Assembly: GCA_030699825.1 (NCBI GenBank)
Contig: JAUYKV010000033.1
Location: 95,235-159,234 of the forward strand
Origin: Pseudomonas sp.
GTDB lineage: Bacteria > Pseudomonadota > Gammaproteobacteria > Pseudomonadales > Pseudomonadaceae
Length of the DNA: 64,000 bases
Reading direction: 5' to 3'
Part shown: one piece after another, positions 38,105-53,609 of the stretch
How positions within the stretch are numbered: position 1 is the stretch's first letter
Layout: the number at the start of each line of letters is the position of its first letter
Position numbers and translations under genes: made by a program
Notes under the pieces: generated by a model
The model's database searches: none
What the model was told of the DNA's origin: nothing
The model's input: only the letters and a program-made list of their open reading frames with translations

Positions 38105-39055
38105 TCAATCCGCGCGCCCTGGCCAGAACGCGCGAATGCCGGCCACGCCCTGAGCGCCGGCCTGCCATGCTTGCTCCAGGTGCTGCGGCCCGACGCCGCC
38201 CAGCAGATAGGCTGGCTGATTGAAACTGCGCAGCAATTCGCTGGCGTAACTCCAGCCGAGCGACTGAGCTCCGGGATGACTTTGAGTCGCCTGCAATGGC
38301 GACAGAGTGACGAAGTCCGCCCCCAGTTGCGTGGCCAACGCCAGCTCCTCGGCCGTATGGCAGGAAGCCGCCAACCAGCGTCCGGCCGGTAGCGGTCGCT
38401 CGCCGGCGGCCAGTTCGTGCAGTTGCCGGGACGTCAGGTGCCAGCCCGCGGCAGGGAAATCCCCCAGCCACTCCAGCGGTCCCTTGAGCATCAGCTGCGC
38501 CTTGCCCGTGCAGAGCCCCTGGATATCCAGCGCCAGGTCACGGTACTGGGCATCGAACATACCCGGCGCCCGCAGCTGGACCAGCCGAATACCGCTGGCC
38601 AGGGCCGCACGCACGCCCTGCAGCAATGCCTGCGCAGTCAGCCCCTCCGGCGTGATCAGGTAGCGGTCGGGCAAACGGGCGGCGGCGACGATCGGCTGGT
38701 TGGCCGCCGGGAACTGATACTCGAGCAACTGCCGCGCACTGACCCAGGCCAGCGGCTGGCCTTCGGCGCCATGGGGCGTGCCGACGAAGGCCGACACCTC
38801 CCAGACATCCAGCAATACCTGCTTGTCCGGGTAATCGTGATGCACCTGGATCAATGGCCGGGCGACGCTCGGGCGAATGCCCAGTTCCTCCTCCAGTTCG
38901 CGAGCCAGGGCCGCCTGCACCGTCTCGCCAGGCTCGACTTTGCCGCCCGGAAACTCCCACAGGCCGCCTTGATGCTGGTCGTCCGCGCGCCGGGCAATCA
39001 GGATGCGGCCATCTTCAGCACGGATCACTGCGGCGGCTACATGAATGCGTTTCAC
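38105..39055 (-). CDS. mutT: Nudix (MutT) - thiamine-phosphate-synthase-like fusion
   Basis: 316 residues. The N-terminal MutT domain has a full Nudix box beginning [14 protein letters not shown] and continuing [10 protein letters not shown]. The C-terminal ~180 residues are a ThiE-like TIM barrel ([41 protein letters not shown]), but several ThiE phosphate and magnesium-binding residues look altered. MutT hydrolyses 8-oxo-dGTP; the barrel's task is unknown. The fusion is common in gammaproteobacteria. Start is GTG at 39055, overlapping the GST stop by 4 nt. Confidence 0.88.
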   Translation of the reverse strand: MKRIHVAAAVIRAEDGRILIARRADDQHQGGLWEFPGGKVEPGETVQAALARELEEELGIRPSVARPLIQVHHDYPDKQVLLDVWEVSAFVGTPHGAEGQPLAWVSARQLLEYQFPAANQPIVAAARLPDRYLITPEGLTAQALLQGVRAALASGIRLVQLRAPGMFDAQYRDLALDIQGLCTGKAQLMLKGPLEWLGDFPAAGWHLTSRQLHELAAGERPLPAGRWLAASCHTAEELALATQLGADFVTLSPLQATQSHPGAQSLGWSYASELLRSFNQPAYLLGGVGPQHLEQAWQAGAQGVAGIRAFWPGRAD

Positions 39056-39684
39056 CCCAGTTGCTCCTCCTGAGCCGCCTGGTACCAGCGCTGAAAGGCC
39101 GGCCACTGGTAGACCGTGGCCACATAAGCCGCCGCCACCTCGGGCAACTCCACTCGATAACTGCGCAGTCGGGCCGCGACCGGGGCGAAGAAGGCATCCG
39201 CCAGGCTGGCGTGACCGAACAGGAAGGGGCCGTCCTCGCCGAAGTTGCCGCGGCACTCGGCCCAGAGCGCACAGATGCGCCGGATGTCGGCCTCGGCCTC
39301 GGCCGGGATCTCGTCCAGTGCCTGATCGCGCTTGAGGTCCATCGGCAGATGCGTGCGCAGGGCGGTAAAACCGCTGTGCATCTCGGCACAGACACTGCGC
39401 GCCACCGCGCGGGCGTACTCACCACGCGGCCACAGGTAGGCCTCGGGGAAGTTTTCGGCGAGGTATTCGCCAATTGCCAGGGAATCCCACACCGGTCCCT
39501 CCTCGGTCTTCAGCAACGGCACCTTGCCGGTCGGCGAATGCTCGAGGATACGCGCCCGGGTATCCGCACGGTCGAGCGGGATCAGCACTTCGCTATACGG
39601 CGCCTCGGCCAGTTCCATGGCCAGGGCGGCGCGTAGCGACCAGGACGAATAGGTTTTGTTGCCGATCACCAGAACCAGGGACAT
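39052..39684 (-). CDS. Glutathione S-transferase family protein (210 aa)
   Basis: 210 residues. The N-terminal thioredoxin fold starts [19 protein letters not shown] and contains the glutathione-binding SPTGKVPLL and [11 protein letters not shown]; the C-terminal helical domain has [16 protein letters not shown]. Cytosolic; substrate unknown. Overlaps mutT-thiE by 4 nt (GTGA), so the two are probably one operon. ATG at 39684 is used. Confidence 0.9.
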   Translation of the reverse strand: MSLVLVIGNKTYSSWSLRAALAMELAEAPYSEVLIPLDRADTRARILEHSPTGKVPLLKTEEGPVWDSLAIGEYLAENFPEAYLWPRGEYARAVARSVCAEMHSGFTALRTHLPMDLKRDQALDEIPAEAEADIRRICALWAECRGNFGEDGPFLFGHASLADAFFAPVAARLRSYRVELPEVAAAYVATVYQWPAFQRWYQAAQEEQLG

Positions 39685-39756
39685 GGGGGCACTCCGTGCG
39701 TGATGCAGTTGCTGAAGGGTCAATGGACATTAAGGCGCCGCGCTGCCCAATAGCAA

Positions 39757-39792
39757 ATTCCCGTTGTTCATGCCCCCATGAACAACGGGAAT
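39757..39792 (-). terminator. Long hairpin downstream of argJ
   Basis: Perfect 16-bp stem (ATTCCCGTTGTTCATG with CATGAACAACGGGAAT), loop CCCC. On the minus strand it is followed by TTGCTATT, a poor U-tract. It lies 64 nt past argJ and before the GST gene and probably ends argJ transcription. Confidence 0.65.
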
Positions 39793-39855
39793 AGCCGACT
39801 ACAAACCGGTGTGCGCAGAGACACGCTTGCAGCTTGTAAGCTTATCGCTCGCCGT

Positions 39856-41073
39856 TTAAGTACGGTACTCGGCGTTGATTTTGACGTACTCATGGGACAG
39901 GTCGGTGGTCCAGATCGTCTCGCTGCAGGTGCCACGACCCAGCTCGATGCGAATGCTGATTTCCTCTTTGGCCATCACCGCCGCGCCCTGCTCTTCGGTG
40001 TAGCTGGCCGCACGGCAACCACGGCTGGCAATGCACACATCGCCGAGAAACACGTCGATCAGGCCGACATCCAGTTGCGCCACACCGGCGCGGCCGACCG
40101 CGGCGAGGATGCGTCCCCAGTTCGGGTCGGAGGCGAACAGCGCGGTCTTGATCAGCGGCGAATGAGCCACCGCGTAGCCGACGTCCAGGCACTCCTGATA
40201 AGTTGCCCCGCCGTTGACCTGCACGGTAACGAACTTGGTCGCGCCTTCGCCGTCACGCACGATGGCCTGGGCCACCTCCATGCACACCTCGAACACCGCC
40301 TGCTTGAGCGCGGCGAACAGCGCGCCGCCGGCCTGGGTAATCTCTTCCAGCGGCGCCTGGCCGGTGGCGATCAACATGCAGCAATCGTTGGTCGAAGTGT
40401 CGCCGTCGATGGTGATGCGGTTGAACGACTTGTTCGCCGCATCGCGCAGCAAGTCCTGCAAGACGCTCTGGCTGACCTTGGCGTCGGTGGCGATGTAACC
40501 GAGCATGGTTGCCATGTTCGGCCTGATCATCCCCGCCCCCTTGCTGATGCCGGTGACGGTGACCGTCACGCCGTCATGCACGAACTGGCGGCTGGCGCCC
40601 TTGGGCAGGGTGTCGGTGGTCATGATGCCGGTGGCCGCTGCGGCCCAGTTATCCGCGGCCAGGTCGTCCAGGGCCGCCTGCAAGGCGCCTTCGATTTTCT
40701 CCACCGGCAAGGGCTCACCGATCACCCCGGTGGAGAACGGCAGCACCGCACTCTCATCGACACCGGCCAGTTGCGCCAGGCTTGCGCAGGTGCGCACGGC
40801 ATCCTGCAGGCCGGATTCGCCGGTGCCGGCGTTGGCATTGCCGGTATTGGTCAGCAGGTAGCGCACGTTACCCAGCACACGCTTTCTCGCCAGGATCACC
40901 GGCGCGGCACAGAAGGCATTGAGGGTGAACACCCCGGCCACGCTGGAGCCTTCGGCGCAACGCATGACTACTACATCCTTGCGCCCGGGGCGCTTGATGC
41001 CAGCCGAGGCGATGCCCAGATCGAAACCTGGAACCGGGTACAGGGTAGACAGCGGGCCAAGACCAACAGCCAT
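39856..41073 (-). CDS. argJ: Glutamate N-acetyltransferase / amino-acid acetyltransferase
   Basis: 405 residues. The self-cleavage site lies in RPNMATMLGYIATDA, where ArgJ precursors are cut between Ala and Thr so that Thr becomes the new N-terminal nucleophile. TTDTLPKGASR and the C-terminal SHEYVKINAEYRT are also family features. It transfers acetyl from N-acetylornithine to glutamate in the cyclic arginine pathway. ATG at 41073 follows AAGGAGCAC. Next to secA, as in other pseudomonads. Confidence 0.95.
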   Translation of the reverse strand: MAVGLGPLSTLYPVPGFDLGIASAGIKRPGRKDVVVMRCAEGSSVAGVFTLNAFCAAPVILARKRVLGNVRYLLTNTGNANAGTGESGLQDAVRTCASLAQLAGVDESAVLPFSTGVIGEPLPVEKIEGALQAALDDLAADNWAAAATGIMTTDTLPKGASRQFVHDGVTVTVTGISKGAGMIRPNMATMLGYIATDAKVSQSVLQDLLRDAANKSFNRITIDGDTSTNDCCMLIATGQAPLEEITQAGGALFAALKQAVFEVCMEVAQAIVRDGEGATKFVTVQVNGGATYQECLDVGYAVAHSPLIKTALFASDPNWGRILAAVGRAGVAQLDVGLIDVFLGDVCIASRGCRAASYTEEQGAAVMAKEEISIRIELGRGTCSETIWTTDLSHEYVKINAEYRT

Positions 41074-41132
41074 AGGGTGTGCTCCTTGAGGGATTAAAGT
41101 ATCGCGCCGCCGGGCACGAACGAAGTCGATGG

Positions 41133-41168
41133 TAAAACGCCGCGAACGGCTAAGCCGTTCGCGGCGTT
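41133..41168 (-). terminator. Rho-independent terminator of secA
   Basis: Perfect 15-bp stem (AACGCCGCGAACGGC with GCCGTTCGCGGCGTT), loop TTA on the minus strand, followed by TTTTACC. It lies 64 nt past the secA stop, ahead of argJ. Confidence 0.88.
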
Positions 41169-41231
41169 ATAGGGCGGACTCAGGCATAACCAAAGCCCGC
41201 ACCCTTTCTGCTTTGTTGCGTCAGCCTGAGG

Positions 41232-43967
<2,736 letters not shown>

Positions 43968-44088
43968 ATCGGCTGGGTCTTCCACGCGTATGGATGAAGG
44001 GCGGCCCCATGAGTCGCCCATGCAGCCTTCATGGCTGCGTGCGAAGGGGGCATTCTACCCGGAAACGGAGATGAGGAAAGCGGCGTTG

Positions 44089-44173
44089 TCAGACCGCTTA
44101 AAAATGTAGCGCGTAACCGCCGACGGCTGGCCCGCAAGGCGAGCGAAGCCCATTGCGATTTTTCAACGGACTG
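44089..44173. repeat. Degenerate intergenic element ahead of the secA 5' region
   Basis: CAGACCGCTTAAAAATG and GATTTTTCAACGGACTGC form imperfect inverted arms around ~50 nt, ending at the M23 peptidase stop. The arms resemble the CTGTTGAAAAA-type elements at 6.1, 12.85, 27.0 and (one arm) 29.42 kb. Low confidence as one family. Confidence 0.4.
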
Positions 44174-45100
44174 CTATTCGAGGTCGCTGACTCGAGCGAT
44201 ATAGCTGGTGGGATTGACCACCCGGCCATTTTGACTGACTTCGAAATGCACATGAGGGCCGGTAGAACGGCCGGTACTGCCAACCTTGGCGATAACCTGG
44301 CCGCGCTGCACCAGATCGCCAACCTGCACCAGGTTGCTTTGATTATGGGCGTACAGGGTGACGTAGCCGTCGGCATGGCTGATTTCCACGGTATTGCCAT
44401 AGCCGGAACGTCGGCTCGAGGCGGTCACCACACCGGCAGCCACCGCGACCACATCACTGCCAGCCTTGGCGGCGAAGTCCACGCCCTTGTGCACGCTAAA
44501 ACGCCCGTTCAGCGGGTCGGTACGCCGGCCGAATGGCGAGGATATATAGCCTTGCAAGATCGGACGCCCCGCGAGGTATTCGGCCTCATTGAGCTGGCGG
44601 TCGGCGAGCAATTGCTCCAGCACCTCGAGCTGCTGCTCGCGACTGTCCAGGCGCAGGGCCAATTCATCCAGAGTGGTGATAAAGGATGGCGGCACGTAAG
44701 CCGGGCCACCGAACAGTTCGTCCGGGCCGCCCTGGCCAACATTCAGGGAAAAATCGAATTCGCTGGAGTCCAGATCGGCCAGCTCGGTCAGGCGTTCGCC
44801 CAGGGCATCCAGACGGGTCAAGCGCGCCTGCAATTCGGCAACATGGGCGGCGAAGGCATCCAGCTGGCGCTGTGCATCGACCCGCACTGCTCCCACTTCC
44901 GCCCGCTGGCGATCCAGCGCCTCGGTCAACTGCGCACTGCCTGGCGCAGGCTCCACGTGCGGCACGACCCATGCACCTACCGCGACACCACTGCCAAGCG
45001 CCGCCGCCACCAGCATGAGCAGCGCCACCAGCAGCCAACGTAGATCCAGGCTCAGCGAGCGCGCGGCGCCGTGGCTCCGATTGAGTAGAATAATGTGCAT
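44174..45100 (-). CDS. M23 (LytM) peptidase-domain membrane protein
   Basis: 308 residues: one TM helix (~20-44), periplasmic coiled coil (~60-115), and a LytM/M23 domain with zinc-site motifs HKGVDFAA (HxxxD) and HVHFEVSQNG (HxH). These can hydrolyse peptidoglycan cross-bridges or serve as amidase activators. Its site beside secA, dciA and the dcw cluster fits a wall-remodelling role. ATG at 45100 follows AGGGGAAGCC; it is divergent from dciA with 82 nt between. Confidence 0.9.
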   Translation of the reverse strand: MHIILLNRSHGAARSLSLDLRWLLVALLMLVAAALGSGVAVGAWVVPHVEPAPGSAQLTEALDRQRAEVGAVRVDAQRQLDAFAAHVAELQARLTRLDALGERLTELADLDSSEFDFSLNVGQGGPDELFGGPAYVPPSFITTLDELALRLDSREQQLEVLEQLLADRQLNEAEYLAGRPILQGYISSPFGRRTDPLNGRFSVHKGVDFAAKAGSDVVAVAAGVVTASSRRSGYGNTVEISHADGYVTLYAHNQSNLVQVGDLVQRGQVIAKVGSTGRSTGPHVHFEVSQNGRVVNPTSYIARVSDLE

Positions 45101-45182
45101 GGCTTCCCCTTTTAAGGCGGGGCCCAAGTCGGCAGCAGAGATTCTGCTACCATGGCGGCCCCACAATCTCAGGCGTCCTGCC

Positions 45183-45638
45183 ATGACGTTTCGTCCCTTG
45201 CCGGCTAAAGCTCCCGCCGCGCTGATGCGCGAAGCGAAGCCCTTGAAAGCGCTGTTCAATCAGGCGCAACGCATCGATCGCCTGCAGCACTTGCTGGAAA
45301 GCCAGCTGCAACCCGCGGCCCGCGAACACTGCCATGTAGCGTCCTGGCGCGAGGGTTGCCTGCTTCTTATAGTCACCGATGGCCACTGGGCCACCCGCTT
45401 GCGTTATCAACAACGGCGCCTGCTCAGGCAGTTGCAGACACTCGAAGAGTTCGCGACCTTAACCAAGATCCTGTTCAAGGTGCAACCGCCAACTGCCGAA
45501 AGGCGTGCACCAGGTCGCACAATCAGCCTCTCCAGCAGCGCTGCCGAGAACATCCAGGCAACCGCCGACGGCATCACCGACCCCAAGCTGCGCGCCGCCC
45601 TGGAGCGACTGGCCAAGCACGGCCAACCCGACCAATAG
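45183..45638 (+). CDS. dciA: DciA (DUF721) replicative-helicase operator
   Basis: 151 residues with the DUF721 core FNQAQRIDRLQHLLESQLQP ... HVASWREGCLLLIVTDGHWATRL. DUF721 is DciA, the ancestral loader or operator of DnaB helicase in bacteria that lack DnaC/DnaI, and dciA is typically found beside secA or lpxC. The C-terminal part is low-complexity and likely disordered. ATG at 45183; an upstream in-frame ATG would run antisense into the M23 gene. Confidence 0.88.
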   Translation: MTFRPLPAKAPAALMREAKPLKALFNQAQRIDRLQHLLESQLQPAAREHCHVASWREGCLLLIVTDGHWATRLRYQQRRLLRQLQTLEEFATLTKILFKVQPPTAERRAPGRTISLSSSAAENIQATADGITDPKLRAALERLAKHGQPDQ

Positions 45639-45691
45639 CGCCAACCCAAGCCAGACCAAGACATCGGCCCGTGGCTGTTGCGTAAAAACAA

Positions 45692-45711
45692 AAGCCACCC
45701 GGGGGTGGCTT
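45692..45711 (-). terminator. Bidirectional terminator between dciA and lpxC
   Basis: 8-bp stem AAGCCACC / GGTGGCTT, loop CGGG, flanked by A-rich and T/A-rich tracts on both sides. It serves lpxC (minus strand) and the convergent dciA. Confidence 0.85.
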
Positions 45712-45739
45712 GCAAAAACAAGGTAAAGAGAGGTGTTGC

Positions 45740-46730
<991 letters not shown>

Positions 46731-46763
46731 CACCAATCGCCCCAATACTCCCGATACACGCCA

Positions 46764-47957
46764 TCAATCTGCCTGACGACGCAGGAAGGCCGGGATGTCC
46801 AGATAATCCAGGTCGTCCTGCGGGTTCAGCTTGGCCGCGGCAGCCGCACCGCCGTGGCTTTGACGCTGAACGGTCGGGCGTTCGTAGTCCTTGTAATTGA
46901 CGCTTTGCTCGCCACGCGAAGCCGGCGTCGCAGGCGCCGAAGCAGCACTGCCGGTCGTGACTTGCACGGTATTGTCGATCACCTTGACCGGCTTCTCGAT
47001 TTTCGCGCCCAGACCAGTGGCAACCACGGTGACGTGCAGCTCGTCGCGCATGTCCGGATCGATCACGGTGCCGACCTTGACGGTGGCATGCTCGGAAGCG
47101 AACTGCTCGATGATGTTACCCACGTCGGAGTACTCGCCCAGGGACAGATCGGGACCTGCGGTGATGTTGACCAGGATGCCACGCGCGCCCTGCAGGTTGA
47201 CGTCTTCCAGCAACGGATTGCGGATCGCCGCCTCGGTGGCTTCACGGGCACGGTTCGGACCGCTGGCGCAGCCAGTGCCCATCATCGCCATGCCCATTTC
47301 GCTCATCACGGTCTTCACGTCGGCGAAGTCGACGTTGATCATGCCCGGGCGCTTGATGATGTCGGAGATGCCGCGCACGGCACCGGCCAGCACGTCATCC
47401 GCCTTGGCGAACGCCGATAGCAGGCTGGCGTCTTTACCCAGGATGGTCAGCAGCTTTTCGTTGGGGATGGTGATCAGCGAGTCGACGCTTTCCGCCAGGG
47501 CGCGAATGCCCTCCTCAGCGATCTGCATGCGCTTCTTGCCTTCAAACGGGAACGGGCGAGTCACCACGGCGACAGTGAGGATGCCCATTTCCTTGGCCAC
47601 CTGGGCGATCACCGGCGCAGCGCCGGTGCCGGTACCGCCACCCATACCGGTGGTGATGAAGACCATGTCGCAGCCTTGCAGCACTTCGGCGATGCGTTCG
47701 CGGTCTTCCATGGCGGCCTGACGACCGACATCCGGGTTGGCGCCGGCACCCAGGCCCTTGGTCACGCCAGTGCCCAGTTGCAGGATGGTGCGCGCACCGA
47801 TGTTTTTCAGTGCCTGTGCGTCGGTATTGGCGCAGATGAACTCGACGCCTTCGATGTTGTTCTTCGACATGTGGTTGACTGCGTTGCCGCCGCCGCCGCC
47901 CACGCCAATGACCTTGATGACCGCACTTTGCGGGATGTTGTCTACGAGCTCGAACAT
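46764..47957 (-). CDS. ftsZ: Cell-division GTPase FtsZ
   Basis: 397 residues. The tubulin signature GGGTGTGAAPVIAQ, the T7 loop region NVDFADVKTVM and the conserved C-terminal peptide DYLDIPAFLRRQAD are all present; the linker (~320-380) is Ala/Ser/Gln-rich. It polymerises into the Z ring. ATG at 47957 follows AGGAGAGGG. It is preceded by ftsA with a 55-nt gap. Confidence 0.98.
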   Translation of the reverse strand: MFELVDNIPQSAVIKVIGVGGGGGNAVNHMSKNNIEGVEFICANTDAQALKNIGARTILQLGTGVTKGLGAGANPDVGRQAAMEDRERIAEVLQGCDMVFITTGMGGGTGTGAAPVIAQVAKEMGILTVAVVTRPFPFEGKKRMQIAEEGIRALAESVDSLITIPNEKLLTILGKDASLLSAFAKADDVLAGAVRGISDIIKRPGMINVDFADVKTVMSEMGMAMMGTGCASGPNRAREATEAAIRNPLLEDVNLQGARGILVNITAGPDLSLGEYSDVGNIIEQFASEHATVKVGTVIDPDMRDELHVTVVATGLGAKIEKPVKVIDNTVQVTTGSAASAPATPASRGEQSVNYKDYERPTVQRQSHGGAAAAAKLNPQDDLDYLDIPAFLRRQAD

Positions 47958-48012
47958 TTTCCCTCTCCTTTGCTTGCTAGGTGTAACGCCTACTGCATAA
48001 GCGGTTTTCAAA

Positions 48013-49260
48013 TCAGAAATTGCTTTGTACCCAGCGCTTCAAGCGCTCGAATACCGGTGCCTTGGTTTCATCGCTGTAACTGCCGATGGCCGACATCGAG
48101 ATGCCGTCAGCCTGTTTCTGCAGGCCATACAACAACAGGCCTACGCTGGTGGAATAAATCGGGTTGCGCACTACGTCGCCCAGGCCCTTGACGCCTTGCG
48201 GCATGCCCAGGCGCACCGGCATATGGAAGATTTCCTCGGCCAGTTCGACCGCGCCTTCCATCTTCGACGTACCGCCGGTGAGCACGATGCCCGCAGGGAT
48301 CAGGTCCTCGTAACCGCTGCGCCGCAGCTCGGCCTGGATCAGGGTGAACAGCTCGTCGTAGCGCGGCTCGACCACTTCGGCCAGGGACTGGCGCGACAGA
48401 TCGCGCGGCGGCCGGTCGCCGACGCTCGGCACCTTGATGGTTTCCCCGGCACCGGCCAGCTTGGCCAGGGCGCAGGCATAACGAATCTTGATTTCCTCGG
48501 CGTACTGGGTCGGGGTGCGCAACGCCATGGCGATGTCGTTGGTGACCTGGTCGCCGGCGATCGGGATCACCGCGGTGTGGCGAATCGCACCCTCGGTGAA
48601 GATGCAGATGTCGGTGGTGCCGCCGCCGATGTCGACCAGGCACACGCCCAATTCCTTCTCGTCGTCGGTCAACACCGCATAGGCCGAAGCCAACTGCTCG
48701 AGAATGATGTCGTCGATCTCCAGGCCGCAGCGGCGCACGCACTTCTCGACGTTCTGCGCCGCATTCACCGCGCAGGTCACCACATGCACCTTGGCTTCCA
48801 GGCGTACGCCGGACATGCCCAGGGGCTCGCGCACACCTTCCTGGTTATCGATCACGTAATCCTGCGGCAGGGTGTGCAGCACCCGCTGATCCGCCGGTAT
48901 CGCCACGGCCTGGGCGGCATCCAGGACCCGCTCGAGGTCGGCCGGACTGACTTCGCGATCGCGGATGGCGACGATGCCGTGGCTGTTGAGGCTGCGGATA
49001 TGGTTGCCGGCCACGCCGACGAAGGCCGAATGGATGCGGCAGCCGGCCATCAGCTGCGCCTCTTCCACCGCGCGCTGGATCGACTGCACGGTCGATTCGA
49101 TATTGACCACCACGCCCTTTTTCAGGCCCCGCGACGGATGGGTACCGATACCGACGATTTCCAGTTGGCCATCGGCGGTCACCTCACCGACCAGCGCCAC
49201 CACCTTGGAGGTACCGATGTCGAGGCCGACGATCATCTTGCCGCTCTGCACGTTTACCAT
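48013..49260 (-). CDS. ftsA: Cell-division protein FtsA
   Basis: 415 residues. Actin-like ATPase: phosphate-1 loop IVGLDIGTSKVVALVG, phosphate-2 VCLVDIGGGTTDICIF, and adenosine motif ILTGGTSKMEG. The C-terminal FERLKRWVQSNF is the membrane-targeting helix. It tethers FtsZ to the membrane. ATG at 49260, 20 nt after ftsQ. Confidence 0.97.
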   Translation of the reverse strand: MVNVQSGKMIVGLDIGTSKVVALVGEVTADGQLEIVGIGTHPSRGLKKGVVVNIESTVQSIQRAVEEAQLMAGCRIHSAFVGVAGNHIRSLNSHGIVAIRDREVSPADLERVLDAAQAVAIPADQRVLHTLPQDYVIDNQEGVREPLGMSGVRLEAKVHVVTCAVNAAQNVEKCVRRCGLEIDDIILEQLASAYAVLTDDEKELGVCLVDIGGGTTDICIFTEGAIRHTAVIPIAGDQVTNDIAMALRTPTQYAEEIKIRYACALAKLAGAGETIKVPSVGDRPPRDLSRQSLAEVVEPRYDELFTLIQAELRRSGYEDLIPAGIVLTGGTSKMEGAVELAEEIFHMPVRLGMPQGVKGLGDVVRNPIYSTSVGLLLYGLQKQADGISMSAIGSYSDETKAPVFERLKRWVQSNF

Positions 49261-49280
49261 GGCTCTTGCCTTCTCCTGAT

Positions 49281-50138
49281 TCACTGCACGACAGCGGTAT
49301 CAGCCGCCGTGGGCGCGATCGGCTCACGCCACGTCACGGCCAGGCCGTAGGCGTAACGCAGATCGATCCGCGCGATATTCGTTTGCTGCGCTTTCAGCGC
49401 CTTGTCGTAGATGGCGGTGAAACGGCGCATTTTTTCCACCAGGTGGTCGCGGCCCAGCAGCAGCTCGATGCCTTGACCGGTGGAGAGGAACCAGCTACCG
49501 CGTTCGCGCAATTCCAGGCGCGCCACGGAAAATCCCAGTGGGCGCAACATCTGGCTGAGCATCTGGTACTGCCGCATCACTTGCTGCTGCGCCCGCTTGG
49601 GGCCATACAGCTGCGGCAGATGCTGATAATTGGCCTGCTGCTTGGGCGCGAAGGCCTTGCCCTGGTTGTTCAACAGCGCCTCATCGCCCCAGCGGGCAAT
49701 CGGCAGGTGTTCTTCGAGGCGCACCAGCAACTGGTCCGGCCAAACCCGGCGCACCTGCGCACTGGCGATCCAGGGCATCCGCTCCAGTTCATGGCGCAGA
49801 CCCGGCAGGTCGACACTGAAGAAGCTCGCCTTGACGAACGGCTCGATCTGCTCCTGGACCGCCTGCTGGCTGACGTAGCTGAGGTCGCCCTCGACGCTGA
49901 TCTTGGCGATCGGCCGGTCCGCGTAGGGCAGCAGACGTTGCGCCAACTCAAAAGCGGCGAAACCCAACAACAGCAGCAACAGCGGCCAGGTGATGCGCTT
50001 GAACAGAGCGAGGTTCGGTTTGGGCAAACGCAGGCTGATCGGCTCCCTGGCCACCAGGCGGCTGGCGCCGCGCTGCGCAGGCTTGCCGCGCAACGGGGCG
50101 CGAACTGGACCTGGCTGGTGACGCAGAGTGGCGATCAT
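49281..50138 (-). CDS. ftsQ: Cell-division protein FtsQ
   Basis: 285 residues: cytoplasmic basic N-terminus, one TM helix (~50-68, [13 protein letters not shown]), a POTRA domain ([20 protein letters not shown]) and the FtsQ C-terminal domain. It forms the FtsQLB subcomplex of the divisome. Starts 3 nt after ddlB. Confidence 0.95.
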   Translation of the reverse strand: MIATLRHQPGPVRAPLRGKPAQRGASRLVAREPISLRLPKPNLALFKRITWPLLLLLLGFAAFELAQRLLPYADRPIAKISVEGDLSYVSQQAVQEQIEPFVKASFFSVDLPGLRHELERMPWIASAQVRRVWPDQLLVRLEEHLPIARWGDEALLNNQGKAFAPKQQANYQHLPQLYGPKRAQQQVMRQYQMLSQMLRPLGFSVARLELRERGSWFLSTGQGIELLLGRDHLVEKMRRFTAIYDKALKAQQTNIARIDLRYAYGLAVTWREPIAPTAADTAVVQ

Positions 50139-50141
50139 GGC

Positions 50142-52538
<2,397 letters not shown>

Positions 52539-52546
<8 letters not shown>

Positions 52547-53609
52547 GGGCCACCTCCAGACAAATATCGACAACACTGCGGGTTGCATCGGGCTTGGCCA
52601 GGCGCCGTGCGGTACGCGCCATTTCGTTCAATCGTTCAGGGTGCATCAAAACCTCGGACAGCTGCGCGGCCAGCGTGGCGGCGTCTGTGGAGCGTTGCGG
52701 CAAAAGGACGGCGGCGCCCTCCTTGGCCAGATACTCGGCGTTACGCGTCTGGTGATCGTCGATGGCATGGGGCAGCGGCAGCAGCAGCGCCGGCAGACCG
52801 GCGGCAGCCAGCTCGCTGACGGTCAGAGCGCCGGCGCGACACACCACCAGATCGGCCCAGGCGTAGGCGCGGGCCATATCCTTGATAAAGGGCGCGACCT
52901 GCGCTTCGACGCCGGCAGCGCGGTAACGTTCGCCGGTAATGCCATCGTGTTGCTTGCCGGCCTGGTGGAACACTTGCGGGCGCAACTCGCCTGGCAGCAA
53001 CGCCAGGGCGGCGGGCAACAGCTTGTTCAGTGGCTCGGCGCCCAGGCTGCCGCCGAGGATCAGCAGACGTGGCCGGCGATCGCGCAGCGAATCGCGCGGG
53101 GTTTCCAGGAACAGCTCCTCGCGCACCGGATTGCCGGTGGTGCGGCGCTTGGCCGAGGCACCGAAAGTATTCGGAAAGGCCTCGCACACACGGCTGGCAA
53201 ACGGCACCAGGCTGCGATTGGCGGTGCCGGCCACGGCGTTCTGCTCGTGGATGATCAACGGCGCACCGCCCAGCCGGGCAGCCAGGCCGCCGGGGCCGGT
53301 GACGAAGCCGCCCATGCCGAGCACGCACACCGGCTGCAGTTCGCGCACCACTTTACGCGCCTGCAACAATGCCTTGATCAGCTGGAACGGCGCCTTGAGC
53401 AGCGACAGCTTGCCCTTGCCGCGCAGGCCCGTGACGTTGATCAGGTGCAGCGGCAGGCCGGCGGCCGGAACCAATTCGTTCTCGATGCCACGCGGCGTGC
53501 CCAGCCAATGCACGCGGTAGCCGCGCGCCTGGAACTCGCGGGCACAGGCCAGCGCCGGGAACACGTGCCCACCGGTACCGCCGGCCATGATCAGCACATT
53601 ACCGGGCAT
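52539..53609 (-). CDS. murG: MurG glycosyltransferase (lipid II synthesis)
   Basis: 356 residues. Family motifs [28 protein letters not shown] and [12 protein letters not shown]. It transfers GlcNAc onto lipid I at the inner face of the membrane to give lipid II. The ATG at 53609 lies inside the end of ftsW (11-nt overlap). Confidence 0.97.

Noticed and set aside
45101..45259. N-terminal extension of the M23 peptidase to 45259.
   Set aside because: It would run antisense through the start of dciA and lose the good ribosome site at 45100 and the expected TM placement.
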